Counted from the stretch's first letter, positions 32,760 to 41,669 are shown. The stretch is 48,080 nt of DNA from an uncultured Prevotella sp. (GCF_946404925.1 NZ_CAMJFM010000020.1:1-48080), one strand, 5' to 3'. Notes: a model not told the origin generated them from the letters alone. Numbers and translations: made by a program.

Positions 32760-33464
32760 ATGATGAAAAAGTTTTTTGTATTAGCATTCCTGGCAGCAAC
32801 AATGACTGCTTATGCTGGTGAATTGAATGATGACGACAATAGCGGCGGCATCGAGTTGAGTAAGAAAAATAAGGAGAAGGACGGCGATTGGCACATGCAC
32901 TTTGCTGCTGGTGTCAATGTGGTTACAGGTGGACCTAAGGGTGCCGACTTTGCACCATTTCGTTCATGGGACCTGAACTGGACCATTGCCCAGTATGAGT
33001 ATACACCAAAGGGTGCCAGTCAGACATACTCTGTAGGTGTTGGTCTGGGATGGCGTAACTACACGCTGAGCGATCGCGACAAGGCATTCGGTAAGGTTGG
33101 TGATGTTACATCTATCTATGCTGTAGATAAGGTGGATGGCCGCACATCGCGCGTACATACTATGAATGTGAACATTCCTGTATTGTTCCGTCAGAAGATT
33201 GGTGGCGATTTCGCAGTATCAGTAGGTGCTCAGATCAATATCAATGCTTATGGACGCCTGGTTAACAAGTGGGATGTAGATCTCGACGACGACGAGTACG
33301 ACGTAAAGACTAAGAAGATTGGTCAGCGCCCACTTACAGTCGACGTTCTGGGTATGGTACACTTCAAGGATTGGGCTCTGTACTGCAAGTACTCGCCAAT
33401 GGATGTGTTCAAGAAGGATCGTGGACCTGAGTTCAAGTCTATCGCCTTCGGTCTGTACTTCTAA
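32760..33464 (+). CDS. Outer-membrane beta-barrel protein
   Basis: 234 residues. Signal peptide MKKFFVLAFLAATMTAYAG, an acidic linker (ELNDDDNSG) and then alternating strands (WHMHFAAGVNVVTG, TYSVGVGLGWRNYTL, NVNIPVLFRQKI, FAVSVGAQININAYG, WALYCKYSPM) ending in the aromatic terminus IAFGLYF. This is the outline of an 8- to 10-stranded PorT/OmpX-like barrel; no specific family or function can be given. Two tandem ATGs (32760, 32763) are possible starts. The end overlaps convergently with xseB by 4 bp. Confidence 0.75.
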   Translation: MMKKFFVLAFLAATMTAYAGELNDDDNSGGIELSKKNKEKDGDWHMHFAAGVNVVTGGPKGADFAPFRSWDLNWTIAQYEYTPKGASQTYSVGVGLGWRNYTLSDRDKAFGKVGDVTSIYAVDKVDGRTSRVHTMNVNIPVLFRQKIGGDFAVSVGAQININAYGRLVNKWDVDLDDDEYDVKTKKIGQRPLTVDVLGMVHFKDWALYCKYSPMDVFKKDRGPEFKSIAFGLYF

Positions 33465-33661
33465 GCGTCGGCCTCAGACTGAATCTTAAGAATTTCGGCT
33501 TCTGTTTTAGACAGCTTGTCTTTACAGAACTTGATTAATCGCTGTGCAGTTTTTAGCTGCGCAGCGAGTTCGTCTATATCAAACTGTCCGGCTTCCATCT
33601 TACGTACAATGTCCTGGAGCTCAGCAAATGCGGCTTCGTATTTCTGTTCTTCTTTATTCAT
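33461..33661 (-). CDS. xseB: Exodeoxyribonuclease VII small subunit
   Basis: 66 residues: YEAAFAELQDIVRKMEAGQFDIDELAAQLKTAQRLIKFCKDKL (in pieces) is the characteristic two-helix XseB. It joins XseA in the nuclease that degrades single-stranded DNA from both ends. It is the last gene of the operon after xseA, 69 bp away; the gap is filled by family D and E repeats. Confidence 0.95.
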   Translation of the reverse strand: MNKEEQKYEAAFAELQDIVRKMEAGQFDIDELAAQLKTAQRLIKFCKDKLSKTEAEILKIQSEADA

Positions 33662-33679
33662 ATTTTTATTATTGTTTTA

Positions 33680-33709
33680 CCTACGGATTTTACGGATTAT
33701 ACGGATTTT
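33680..33709 (-). repeat. Family D repeat between xseA and xseB
   Basis: Plus strand CCTACGGATTTTACGGATT then ATACGGATTTT: the same 9-mers as at 30157 but with TTT and TAT in the other order. Confidence 0.93.
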
Positions 33710-33718
33710 ATTTTTTTA

Positions 33719-33748
33719 ATTTTTACATTTTTACATTTTTACCTTTAC
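33719..33748 (-). repeat. Family E-like repeat at the xseA end
   Basis: Plus strand TTTTTACATTTTTACATTTTT and ACCTTTACC. It holds the xseA stop and encodes its C-terminal VKVKM. Confidence 0.85.
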
Positions 33749-34969
33749 CACCGACGTGATTTTCCCCTTTGCCAGGCGGGTTTCTATTTCGTCGCCCTCG
33801 TGGAGGGTGGTGGCATCCTTCACGGCTTTGCCATTGTGCAACGTGATACTATAGCCACGGGCCAACAATAGGGTGGGGTCGAGGGCTTTGAGCTTCTCGT
33901 TGATCAGCTCCAAGCGATGATGCTCGGTGGTAAGTCGCTGCGAGGCTAATAGTGGCAGTTTCTGCTCAATGGTGTTGAGCTTGGCCTCCTGTTGCGCCTT
34001 GATAACAGGAAAAATTCTTGGAATCAGCTCTTGTATAGTCGCGAGTTGCGATTTAAGTGCTGTGAGTCGCTGTTGCGTGTAACGGGTGATGCGATTCTGC
34101 GAATCAATGAGCGTATCGAGCACCACTTTGAGGTGGTCTATCAACAAGGCAGCTGCGGCCGTTGGCGTTTTTACGCGCGTGTGCGACACCATGTCGAGTA
34201 TGCTCTCGTCTCTATCATGTCCGATACCCGTAATAATCGGAATCGGGAAGTTTGCTACGTTCTCAGCCAGTGCCAATGTGTCAAAGCCACTCATATCGCT
34301 GGTAGCACCACCACCGCGGATAATCACCACGCAGTCAAAATCAGTATTATAGATGCGCTCCAACGCATCTATAATGCTCTGCTCCACACCCTCACCTTGC
34401 ATGATGGCTGGGAAGAGCTGTGTCTCGAACTGAAACCCGTAAGGATTATCAGCCAGTTGGTTGCAGAAGTCGCCATAGCCTGCGGCAGTCTGACTTGAGA
34501 TGACTGCGATATGTTGGCAGAACAATGGCAACTGGAGCTCCTTCTGCAGGTCGAACACGCCTTCGTCCTTCAGTTTCTTGATGATTTCCTGACGCTTGCG
34601 CGCCATATCGCCGATGGTGTATGTGGGGTCGATATCGTTAACGATCCACGAGAATCCGTATGCCTCGTGAAATTGCGGATAAACCTGCAGCAGCACCTTC
34701 ATACCGGCATGTAGTGCTTGACCAGTGGTGCGCTCAAAGTAGGGGCGTATGGCGAGCCACTTGTTGGCCCAACACTTAGCTGAGGCTTTGGCAACGGGTG
34801 TGGCAGTCTGCTCATCCTTCTGTATGAGCTCCATATAGCAGTGTCCGCGACTCTCTCTGCACTCGCTCAATTCGGCCTCTACCCAATATTCATCAGGCAT
34901 CTCGCACTCAATTGATTCGCGAACCAATCGATTAAGCTCAAACAAAGAATATCGCTCTTTAATGCTCAA
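33731..34969 (-). CDS. xseA: Exodeoxyribonuclease VII large subunit
   Basis: 412 residues. N-terminal OB-fold (YSLFELNRLVRESIE, WVEAELSECRESRGHCYMEL), then the catalytic domain: QLPLFCQHIAVISSQTAAGYGDF (in pieces), DCVVIIRGGGATSDMSGFD and PIPIITGIGHDRDESILDMVSHTRVKTPTAAAALLID in pieces, all signature motifs; then coiled coil and a C-terminal part ending LARGYSI ... GDEIETRLAKG. The start is a TTG at 34969, forming part of a family C repeat edge; no in-frame ATG exists upstream before a stop, and the next Met (residue 24) would cut the OB-fold. Confidence 0.95.
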   Translation of the reverse strand: MSIKERYSLFELNRLVRESIECEMPDEYWVEAELSECRESRGHCYMELIQKDEQTATPVAKASAKCWANKWLAIRPYFERTTGQALHAGMKVLLQVYPQFHEAYGFSWIVNDIDPTYTIGDMARKRQEIIKKLKDEGVFDLQKELQLPLFCQHIAVISSQTAAGYGDFCNQLADNPYGFQFETQLFPAIMQGEGVEQSIIDALERIYNTDFDCVVIIRGGGATSDMSGFDTLALAENVANFPIPIITGIGHDRDESILDMVSHTRVKTPTAAAALLIDHLKVVLDTLIDSQNRITRYTQQRLTALKSQLATIQELIPRIFPVIKAQQEAKLNTIEQKLPLLASQRLTTEHHRLELINEKLKALDPTLLLARGYSITLHNGKAVKDATTLHEGDEIETRLAKGKITSVVKVKM

Positions 34970-35001
34970 TGTTTAATCTTTAATCTTTAATTTTTAATGT
35001 T
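34968..35001 (-). repeat. Family C repeat between the protease gene and xseA
   Basis: Plus strand AATGTTTAATCTTTAATC, TTTAATTTTTAATG. Covers the protease stop and last residues (IEH) and reaches the xseA TTG. Confidence 0.93.
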
Positions 35002-36442
35002 CAATCCTCCCCACCATGTACGCTCTCCAGAAGTTCGGTGTACCATAACCATACACATTATCCGGCTTTTCGTGGTTGCTGCCATTCTGGCGAACCAGGT
35101 CTATAATCTGGAAGGCCGTTTTATTGGGCAAGGCCTGCCACAAGCATGCCACCAGTCCTGCAACGATAGGCGTAGAGAACGATGTGCCCATGTCGCGTAT
35201 CACACCACCACGACCTGAAATCAGACTCGCCGGACTGCCCAGTGCCATCACATCAGGCTTCACACGCATGTCCTGAGTTGGCCCAACGCCACTAAACGGG
35301 GCGTTGATGTGCTGCTGGTTCAGTGCACCTACGGTCAGGGTGTTATCAGCATCGGCAGGGAAGGTAATCTTCTTCCACGGTCCCATGCCGCTGTTGCCCG
35401 CCGAGTTCACCAGAACCATACCCTTGCTGGCTAGCATCGATGCCGTGCGCGATATATAAGAGGTATGACCATCCAGATCGTACTGATGGTAATAGCCTGG
35501 CAGATTATCATATTCTGTGTAGCCTAAGCTAGATGTAACGATGTCGGCTCCAAGCGAGTCGGCAAACTCGGCTGCCATCGCCCAGTAGTCCTCCTCCACA
35601 GGCTGCTCAGTCTGCTGGTCTTCGCATCTCAGCAGCCAGTAGCGTGCATCAGGTGCAGTACCCACCATCACCTCTGGCTCGTTCGCCGCCATGGTCGACA
35701 GCACCTTGGTGCCGTGGTCGGTCTCCTGATAGAAGTAGGGGCTGTTGGGATATACAAAATCCTTGGCGCCTTCGATGTTAGCACGCTGGAAGGCTGGTAT
35801 CTGGTCTACGTTCATAAATCCGCCATCAAGTATGGCGATGGTCATGCCCTTGCCGCGGAATCCGATGTTATGCAGGCGATGCCCGTTCAGCATCTCTATC
35901 TGCTCGTGTCCGTGACCATACACATTACCCTTCAAACTGTCCCACGAGTTGAAGCTGAAGTTGGCCTTGATTTTTATCTGGCGCTCGATGCTGTCAGGCG
36001 CTATCCACACCTGTTCGCAGTGCTTCACGTAGGCCTGCTTGCCTATGGCCTGCAGCAGAGTGGTATCAGCAGAGCGTACCAGCACAGAATTGTTCCAGCG
36101 ACTGGTACCTATAACTCTCGACTCGATAGTAAGTTTCTTGGTGTTGCGATTAGCCTCGTATGCCATGCGCTCAATGGCCTTCAGATAGCCTGTGCTTACA
36201 GGCAGATCGGTTGAATCCAAAGGCAGTCCTTGCTTCTTTCTTCGCTCTATACTCTTGTGCGACAGCCATCGCTGAGGGCGCTCCAGAGTGTAGCTCGATT
36301 CGCGCTTGTTCTCCAGTGTATAACGCCAAATATAGCACTTGCCCCCAGGGTATTTCTTCTTGGGCGGTTCAGTTGCGCTGGCGCGTTGAGATAGGGTTAG
36401 CGCGACTAAGATCAAGTTGAGTAGCATCAAGGCTTTTCTCAT
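34994..36442 (-). CDS. Secreted subtilisin-like (S8) serine protease
   Basis: 482 residues from the ATG at 36442; a longer frame upstream would run through the promoter. Signal peptide KALMLLNLILVALTLSQRASA. Catalytic triad: Asp in IAILDGGFMN, His in TDHGTKVLSTMAA, Ser in GTSFSTPIVAGL; the oxyanion Asn lies in NSAGNSG. N-terminal pro-region residues ~22-180. No C-terminal sorting domain. It is probably exported to the periplasm or surface and heads the operon with xseA and xseB, which is an odd mix of an envelope protease and a DNA nuclease. The last residues lie in a repeat. Confidence 0.9.
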   Translation of the reverse strand: MRKALMLLNLILVALTLSQRASATEPPKKKYPGGKCYIWRYTLENKRESSYTLERPQRWLSHKSIERRKKQGLPLDSTDLPVSTGYLKAIERMAYEANRNTKKLTIESRVIGTSRWNNSVLVRSADTTLLQAIGKQAYVKHCEQVWIAPDSIERQIKIKANFSFNSWDSLKGNVYGHGHEQIEMLNGHRLHNIGFRGKGMTIAILDGGFMNVDQIPAFQRANIEGAKDFVYPNSPYFYQETDHGTKVLSTMAANEPEVMVGTAPDARYWLLRCEDQQTEQPVEEDYWAMAAEFADSLGADIVTSSLGYTEYDNLPGYYHQYDLDGHTSYISRTASMLASKGMVLVNSAGNSGMGPWKKITFPADADNTLTVGALNQQHINAPFSGVGPTQDMRVKPDVMALGSPASLISGRGGVIRDMGTSFSTPIVAGLVACLWQALPNKTAFQIIDLVRQNGSNHEKPDNVYGYGTPNFWRAYMVGRIEH

Positions 36443-36450
36443 ATCGAGTG

Positions 36451-36458
36451 CAAAGGTA
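36451..36458 (-). promoter_or_regulatory. -7 element TACCTTTG of the protease operon
   Basis: Minus strand TACCTTTGCACTCGAT just before the ATG: 8 bases between. Nearly leaderless. -33 TTTG not evident. Confidence 0.65.
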
Positions 36459-36476
36459 ATACTTTTCTTTGAAAAG

Positions 36477-36508
36477 TTTGTAAGTTTGCTGTTTTTTTTA
36501 TACCTTTG
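36477..36508 (+). promoter_or_regulatory. Promoter of the MATE operon
   Basis: TTTG (36477-36480), 20 nt, TACCTTTG (36501-36508), then CACTCGAAA and ATG at 36518, almost the mirror of the divergent one. Confidence 0.85.
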
Positions 36509-36517
36509 CACTCGAAA

Positions 36518-37903
36518 ATGAAGAATAATAAGATGAGTGATAACAAAGAAGCTACATTGGCGCTCGGAACGAAACCAGTGGGACAGTTGCTGTGGCAATA
36601 TGCCCTACCTGCTATCGTGGCAATGACGGCTTCGAGTCTCTACAATATCATCGACCGTGCGATGATTGGACAGATTGTGGGTCCGGAGGCCATTGCCGGT
36701 CTGGGCATCACATTCCCCTTTATGAACTTGAGTGCTGCCTTTGGTGCTGCTGTAGGCGTTGGCTCGTCTGCAAGCATCAGTGTGAAGTTAGGTCAGAAAG
36801 ACTATAAGGTTGCTCAGAATCTGCTGGGTAATACCGTTACGCTGAACCTCATCATCGGTTTCTTGTTTATGGCCATCAGCTTGCTGTTCCTGGATCCCAT
36901 TCTGCGATTCTTCGGAGCCAGCGATGTCACCCTGCCATACGCCCGCGAGTTTATGATTGTGATTCTGCTGGGCAATATGGTCACCCACATGTATTTCGGC
37001 TTGAACGCCGTATTGCGTGCGGCTGGTAAACCCAAGCATGCCATGTACTCCGTGCTGTTCACGGTGGCCATGAACATCGTGCTGGTGCTCACCTTTGTGT
37101 GGTGGTTCCGATGGGGCATACGTGGTGCGGCGCTTGCCACAGTCACTTCGCAGACGTTGGCCATGTGCTGGCAGCTGCATCTGTTCTCTAATAAGAACGA
37201 GCTGCTGCACTTTAAGCGTGGCATCTATAAACTTAAGAAGCAACTGGTACAGAATATCATTGCTATTGGTGTGTCGCCATTCCTCATGAATGCCACATCG
37301 TGCGTCATAGTTATCTTTATGAACAACCAGTTTGTTCACTATGGTGGCGATATGGCCGTGGGTGCCTATTCGATAGCCAACTCGGTGGTCATGATGTTCT
37401 TTATGTTTGTGATGGGTGTGTGTCAGGGCATGCAGCCTATTGTGGGCTACAACTATGGCGCTGAGAAATACGACCGCATGCTGCGATGCCTGTTCCTGGC
37501 CATCGGATGTGCCACAGCTATCCTGCTGGTAGGATGGGCTCTGTCTATGCTCTTCCCACGCGAGATAGCCCGCATCTTCACCACTGATGAGACGCTGATG
37601 AACCTCTCGGCACGAGGCATCAAACTCGATATGCTGGTGTTCTTCGTTGTCGGATCGCAGGCTGTCATCACCCACTTCTTCCAGAGTATCGGTAAGGTTA
37701 AGGTTTCTATATTCCTGTCGTTGTCGCGCCAGCTGTTCCTGCTGTTGCCCATGGCGTTCGTGTTCCCAATGTTCTGGGATCTCGACGGCGTGTGGTACTC
37801 AATGCCAGCCAGCGACTTCGGCTCGTTTGCCATGACCATACCTATGCTCATGTGGTACATGAAGAAGTTTAAAAGTGTAGATGTGAAAAGTGAGGAGTTA
37901 TGA
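36518..37903 (+). CDS. MATE-family multidrug efflux transporter
   Basis: 461 residues from ATG 36518 (MKNNKMSDNKEATLALG); ATG 36533 is an equally good start and gives a longer leader. Twelve hydrophobic segments in two halves. Characteristic: PVGQLLWQYALPAIVAMTASSLYNIIDRAMIG (in pieces) with the conserved N, D and R in TM1, GLGITFPFMNLSAAFGAAVGVGSSA in TM2, and QPIVGYNYGAEKYDRM near 315 in TM8, typical of the NorM/MepA group. It would export cationic compounds in exchange for Na+ or H+. The next gene overlaps by 4 bp. Confidence 0.93.
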   Translation: MKNNKMSDNKEATLALGTKPVGQLLWQYALPAIVAMTASSLYNIIDRAMIGQIVGPEAIAGLGITFPFMNLSAAFGAAVGVGSSASISVKLGQKDYKVAQNLLGNTVTLNLIIGFLFMAISLLFLDPILRFFGASDVTLPYAREFMIVILLGNMVTHMYFGLNAVLRAAGKPKHAMYSVLFTVAMNIVLVLTFVWWFRWGIRGAALATVTSQTLAMCWQLHLFSNKNELLHFKRGIYKLKKQLVQNIIAIGVSPFLMNATSCVIVIFMNNQFVHYGGDMAVGAYSIANSVVMMFFMFVMGVCQGMQPIVGYNYGAEKYDRMLRCLFLAIGCATAILLVGWALSMLFPREIARIFTTDETLMNLSARGIKLDMLVFFVVGSQAVITHFFQSIGKVKVSIFLSLSRQLFLLLPMAFVFPMFWDLDGVWYSMPASDFGSFAMTIPMLMWYMKKFKSVDVKSEEL

Positions 37904-38517
37904 AACATATCATCATTAATGTAGGCAGACAGGTTGGTGCTGGCGGACAGGAGATAGGTCGCATGCTGGCACAGGATTTCGAGGCTAAGTTCTACGATCG
38001 CGAATTGCTGAATCTGGCTGCCAAGGAGAGTGGATTCTCTGAGAAGTTCTTCAAGCAGAACGATGAGAAGAAGGGCTTTCTTCGCGGTCTGCTTAATATG
38101 CAGTCGCCACATCTTAGTGGTGGCAGTCTGTATGGCTCTAACTTCTCGCAGGAGAGTTTGTTCAAGTTTCAGAGCGATGCCATCCAGAAGGCCGCCAGCG
38201 AGGGCAGTTGCGTGTTCCTGGGTCGTTGTGCCGACTATATTCTGCGCGACTTCCCCAATGTGGTCAACATCTTCATTACTGCATCCATGGACTTCCGCGT
38301 AGCGCTGGTGTCAAAGGTCAAGGAGCTTGATGCCGAGCACGCCCGCAAACTCATTGAGCATGTTGAGGCTCGTCGTGCGCAGTACTACAACTACTACACT
38401 GGTAAGAAGTGGGGCGCTGCCGAGAGCTACGACTTCTGTATCGATGCCAGCATCTTAGGTCTCGAGGCCACCGAGAAACTGATTGCCGACTACATCCGTC
38501 AGCGCTTTGGAATATGA
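37900..38517 (+). CDS. Cytidylate kinase-like family protein
   Basis: 205 residues. The N-terminus IIINVGRQVGAGGQEIGRMLA is the P-loop-like motif of the family, GRxxGxGGxEIG, in which the usual lysine of Walker A is replaced by glycine. Also FYDRELLNLAAKESG and CVFLGRCADYILRD. Families of this type are nucleotide-kinase relatives whose substrate is unproved. It overlaps the MATE gene and the phosphoesterase gene by 4 bp each (ATGA), forming a tightly coupled trio. Confidence 0.85.
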   Translation: MKHIIINVGRQVGAGGQEIGRMLAQDFEAKFYDRELLNLAAKESGFSEKFFKQNDEKKGFLRGLLNMQSPHLSGGSLYGSNFSQESLFKFQSDAIQKAASEGSCVFLGRCADYILRDFPNVVNIFITASMDFRVALVSKVKELDAEHARKLIEHVEARRAQYYNYYTGKKWGAAESYDFCIDASILGLEATEKLIADYIRQRFGI

Positions 38518-39011
38518 AGAAGATAGGCATACTGAGCGATACCCACAGCTATTGGGACGATAAGTACCTGCACTACTTTGAACCCTGCGATGAGATATGG
38601 CATGCAGGCGATATAGGTAGTGTCGAGGTGGCCGAGAAACTGGCTGCCTTCCGTACGTTCCGTGCAGTATGCGGCAATTGCGATGGGGGCGACCTGCGAC
38701 TGATGTATCGTGAGTTGAATCGCTTTAAGTGCGAGGATGTCGATGTGCTCATCAAGCACATAGGTGGCTATCCCGGCAACTACGATCCCTCTGTACGCTC
38801 CACGCTCTATGCCAGTCCGCCACAGTTGTTTGTGGCTGGTCATTCGCACATCCTGAAGGTGAAGTACGACAAGACACTGAACCTTCTTCACATCAATCCC
38901 GGAGCCGCTGGCATACAGGGCTGGCACAAGGATAGAACCCTCATCCGCCTCACCATCGACGGAAAGGAGTTTAAAGATTTAGAAGTTATAACATTAGGAG
39001 ATCAAATATAA
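38514..39011 (+). CDS. YfcE-type metallophosphoesterase
   Basis: 165 residues. Metal motifs of the calcineurin-like superfamily: ILSDTHSYWD, HAGDIGSVEV, VCGNCDGG (in place of GNHD/E), VAGHSHI and NPGAAGIQG, in order. The family (YfcE/MJ0936) hydrolyses phosphodiesters with a two-metal site; the physiological substrate is unclear. The start ATG 38514 overlaps the upstream stop. A short gap leads to rmlB. Confidence 0.9.
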   Translation: MKKIGILSDTHSYWDDKYLHYFEPCDEIWHAGDIGSVEVAEKLAAFRTFRAVCGNCDGGDLRLMYRELNRFKCEDVDVLIKHIGGYPGNYDPSVRSTLYASPPQLFVAGHSHILKVKYDKTLNLLHINPGAAGIQGWHKDRTLIRLTIDGKEFKDLEVITLGDQI

Positions 39012-39029
39012 AAACAATATAGAAGAAGT

Positions 39030-40166
39030 ATGAAAAGAACAATCGTTATTACTGGAGGTGCAGGCTTTATCGGCTCACATGTCGTTCGCCTGTTTGTGAA
39101 CAAGTATCCCGAGTATCACATCATTAACCTCGACAAGTTGACCTATGCTGGTAACTTGGCTAACCTGAAGGACATCGAGAACAAACCTAACTACGAGTTT
39201 GTAAAGATGGACATCTGCGATTTCGATGCATTCTACAAGCTCATGCAGGACAAGAAGGTTGATGGTATCATCCACCTGGCTGCCGAGAGCCATGTAGACC
39301 GCTCTATCAAGGATCCATTCACCTTTGCTAAGACTAATGTGATGGGTACTCTGTCGCTGCTCCAAGCTGCAAAGCTTTATTGGGAGTCTCTGCCAGAGAA
39401 ATATGAGGGCAAGCGTTTCTACCATATCTCTACCGATGAGGTTTATGGCGCACTCGAGCTCACACACCCTGAGGGTATCGAGCCTCCATTCACCACTACT
39501 GCTTCTAGCTCAGAGCATCATCTGGCTTACGGCGATAAGTTCTTCCTCGAGACAACCAAGTACAATCCCCACTCACCATATTCAGCATCTAAGGCATCGA
39601 GCGACCACTTTGTGCGCGCTTTCCACGATACCTACGGCATGCCAGTAGTTGTAACCAACTGCTCAAACAACTATGGTCCTTATCAGTTCCCCGAGAAGCT
39701 CATTCCCCTGTTCATCAACAACATCCGTCATCGCAAGCCACTGCCTGTTTATGGTAAGGGCGAGAACGTGCGCGACTGGCTGTATGTAGAGGATCACGCT
39801 CGTGCCATCGACGTCATCTTCCACGAGGGAAAGATTGCCGATACTTATAATATCGGTGGATTCAATGAGTGGAAGAACATCGATATCATCAAGGTGGTTA
39901 TCAAGACCGTCGACCGTCTGCTGGGTCGTAAGGAAGGCGAGGATATGGATCTCATCACTTTCGTTACCGACCGTGCTGGTCACGACCTGCGTTATGCCAT
40001 CGACTCATCGAAACTCCAGAAGGAACTCGGTTGGGAGCCATCACTTCAGTTCGAAGAGGGCATTGAGAAGACTGTTCGCTGGTATCTCGACAATCAGGAG
40101 TGGCTCGACAATGTAACCAGTGGCGATTACCAGAAGTATTACGATAACATGTATGCCAACAGATAA
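39030..40166 (+). CDS. rmlB: dTDP-glucose 4,6-dehydratase
   Basis: 378 residues. Converts dTDP-glucose to dTDP-4-keto-6-deoxyglucose, the branch point for rhamnose and amino-sugars. Rossmann motif TGGAGFIGSHVVR at the N-terminus; HLAAESHVDRS, HISTDEVYGAL (catalytic Asp/Glu) and SPYSASKASSDHFVR (Y-x-x-x-K) are plain; NNYGPYQFPEKLIP and GKGENVRDWLYVEDH follow. Slightly longer than E. coli RmlB owing to a segment around AYGDKFFLETTKYN. rmlA, rmlC and rmlD are not in the window. The product feeds FdtA/FdtB downstream. Confidence 0.97.
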   Translation: MKRTIVITGGAGFIGSHVVRLFVNKYPEYHIINLDKLTYAGNLANLKDIENKPNYEFVKMDICDFDAFYKLMQDKKVDGIIHLAAESHVDRSIKDPFTFAKTNVMGTLSLLQAAKLYWESLPEKYEGKRFYHISTDEVYGALELTHPEGIEPPFTTTASSSEHHLAYGDKFFLETTKYNPHSPYSASKASSDHFVRAFHDTYGMPVVVTNCSNNYGPYQFPEKLIPLFINNIRHRKPLPVYGKGENVRDWLYVEDHARAIDVIFHEGKIADTYNIGGFNEWKNIDIIKVVIKTVDRLLGRKEGEDMDLITFVTDRAGHDLRYAIDSSKLQKELGWEPSLQFEEGIEKTVRWYLDNQEWLDNVTSGDYQKYYDNMYANR

Positions 40167-40458
40167 TCTCTCACACGAACTGCACTCGTACCTGGTGCGC
40201 ATCGGACTCGATCCCGCCAGCGTGTCGCCTCAGATGAAGCACTATCTGGAGCATCTGCTCTACCTGCTGCCCCCTGAGGAGGAAGAGGCTGTTACCCATT
40301 ACTACGGCCTGTTCGGCTGCCAGCGCAAGTCGCTCCAGGAGATTGCCAAGGACTTTGGGCAGTCGCAGGAAGACGCGATGGCGCACATCGACCAGTGCAT
40401 CCGCAAACTGGCCGTTACCCCCGAGTGGCAAATGTTGAAACAAACCCTTTCAAAATGA
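40153..40458 (+). CDS. Small stand-alone sigma-70 region 4-like protein
   Basis: 101 residues from ATG 40153, overlapping the last 14 bases of rmlB and ending in an ATGA overlap with purT. Residues 37-86 ([20 protein letters not shown], then [20 protein letters not shown], then [10 protein letters not shown]) align by eye with region 4.2 of RpoD-type sigma factors (L-P-E-x-E--V---YGL ... TLEEIA--FG-S-E-V--I---A--KL). But the recognition helix, rich in Arg in sigma factors, has Q, E, D here, so promoter binding is doubtful. There is no region 2. Possibly a sigma-like regulator or a protein-interaction helix-turn-helix; unknown. Confidence 0.65.
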   Translation: MPTDNLSHELHSYLVRIGLDPASVSPQMKHYLEHLLYLLPPEEEEAVTHYYGLFGCQRKSLQEIAKDFGQSQEDAMAHIDQCIRKLAVTPEWQMLKQTLSK

Positions 40459-41660
40459 AAAAGATACTATTACTAGGCTCAGGAGAACTCGGTAAGGAGT
40501 TCGTGATAGCCGCCATGCGTGCAGGCCAGTATGTGATTGCCTGCGATCGTTACGACAACGCGCCAGCCATGCAGGTGGCTGATGAGCGCGAGGTGTTCTC
40601 TATGCTCGATGGCGATGCACTCGAGGCAGTGGTTAACAAGCACAAGCCCGACATCATCGTGCCCGAGATTGAGGCCATACGCACAGAGCGACTGTTTAAA
40701 TTCGAGGAGCAGGGCATCCAGGTTGTTCCATCTGCCCGTGCTGTCAACTTCACTATGAATCGTCGTGCCATCCGCGACCTGGCTTCGAAGGAGCTGGGTC
40801 TGCGCACCGCTAAGTATTTCTATGCTAAGACTTTCGATGAGTTTAAGGCTGCTGCCGATGAGATCGGATTCCCATGCGTAGTTAAGCCATTGATGTCATC
40901 TTCTGGTCATGGTCAGAGCTATGTTCATAACGACGATGAGCTCGAGCAGGCCTTCAAGGAGGCTATGGAAGGCTCACGTGGCGATGTGAAAGAGGTGATC
41001 ATCGAGGAGTTTATCGATTTCGATTCAGAGTTCACCCTGCTCACCGTTACTCAGAAGAACGGCTGGCCCACATTGTTCTGTCCGCCTATCGGACACGTGC
41101 AGAAGGCAGGCGACTATCGTGAGTCATGGCAGCCATATAAGATTTCTGATGAGGCCTTGAAGCAGGCTCAGATGATGGCCGATAAGGTAACAAAGGCCTT
41201 GACAGGTGCCGGCATCTGGGGTGTTGAGTTCTTCCTCACCAAGCAGGGCGAGGTCATCTTCAGCGAGCTCTCACCACGTCCACACGACACTGGTATGGTT
41301 ACCCTCGGTCACACCACTAACCTCAGCGAGTTCGAGCTCCACTTCCGTGCTGTCATGGGTCTGCCCATCCCAGCCATCCACCTGGAGCACGCTGGTGCAT
41401 CGGCAGTAATCCTCTCGCCAAAAGAGGCTTCTACACCTGTAGATCGCACGCTGCTCGACTACAATCTCGAGGAGGCTCTTAAGGAGGATCGCACTCGTAT
41501 CCGTATCTTCGGTAAGCCCGAGGCCCACAAGGGTCGTCGCATGGGTGTAGTACTTTGCTATGGTGAGGTTGGCGACGATGTAAACGCTCTTCGCGAAAAA
41601 GCAAAGCGCCTGGCCAAGACCGTGCTGGGCACCGATCCTTACACCAAGTTCGAGCACTAA
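40455..41660 (+). CDS. purT: Formate-dependent phosphoribosylglycinamide formyltransferase
   Basis: 401 residues from ATG 40455. PurT is an ATP-grasp enzyme that formylates GAR with formate and ATP in purine synthesis. [40 protein letters not shown] (in pieces) is the N-terminal part; [10 protein letters not shown] the ATP loop; [34 protein letters not shown] (in pieces) the metal-binding signature. The length is normal. It is out of place between sugar-nucleotide genes and follows the sigma-like gene with a 4-bp overlap. Confidence 0.97.
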   Translation: MKKILLLGSGELGKEFVIAAMRAGQYVIACDRYDNAPAMQVADEREVFSMLDGDALEAVVNKHKPDIIVPEIEAIRTERLFKFEEQGIQVVPSARAVNFTMNRRAIRDLASKELGLRTAKYFYAKTFDEFKAAADEIGFPCVVKPLMSSSGHGQSYVHNDDELEQAFKEAMEGSRGDVKEVIIEEFIDFDSEFTLLTVTQKNGWPTLFCPPIGHVQKAGDYRESWQPYKISDEALKQAQMMADKVTKALTGAGIWGVEFFLTKQGEVIFSELSPRPHDTGMVTLGHTTNLSEFELHFRAVMGLPIPAIHLEHAGASAVILSPKEASTPVDRTLLDYNLEEALKEDRTRIRIFGKPEAHKGRRMGVVLCYGEVGDDVNALREKAKRLAKTVLGTDPYTKFEH

Positions 41661-41669
41661 TCGTTAGGG

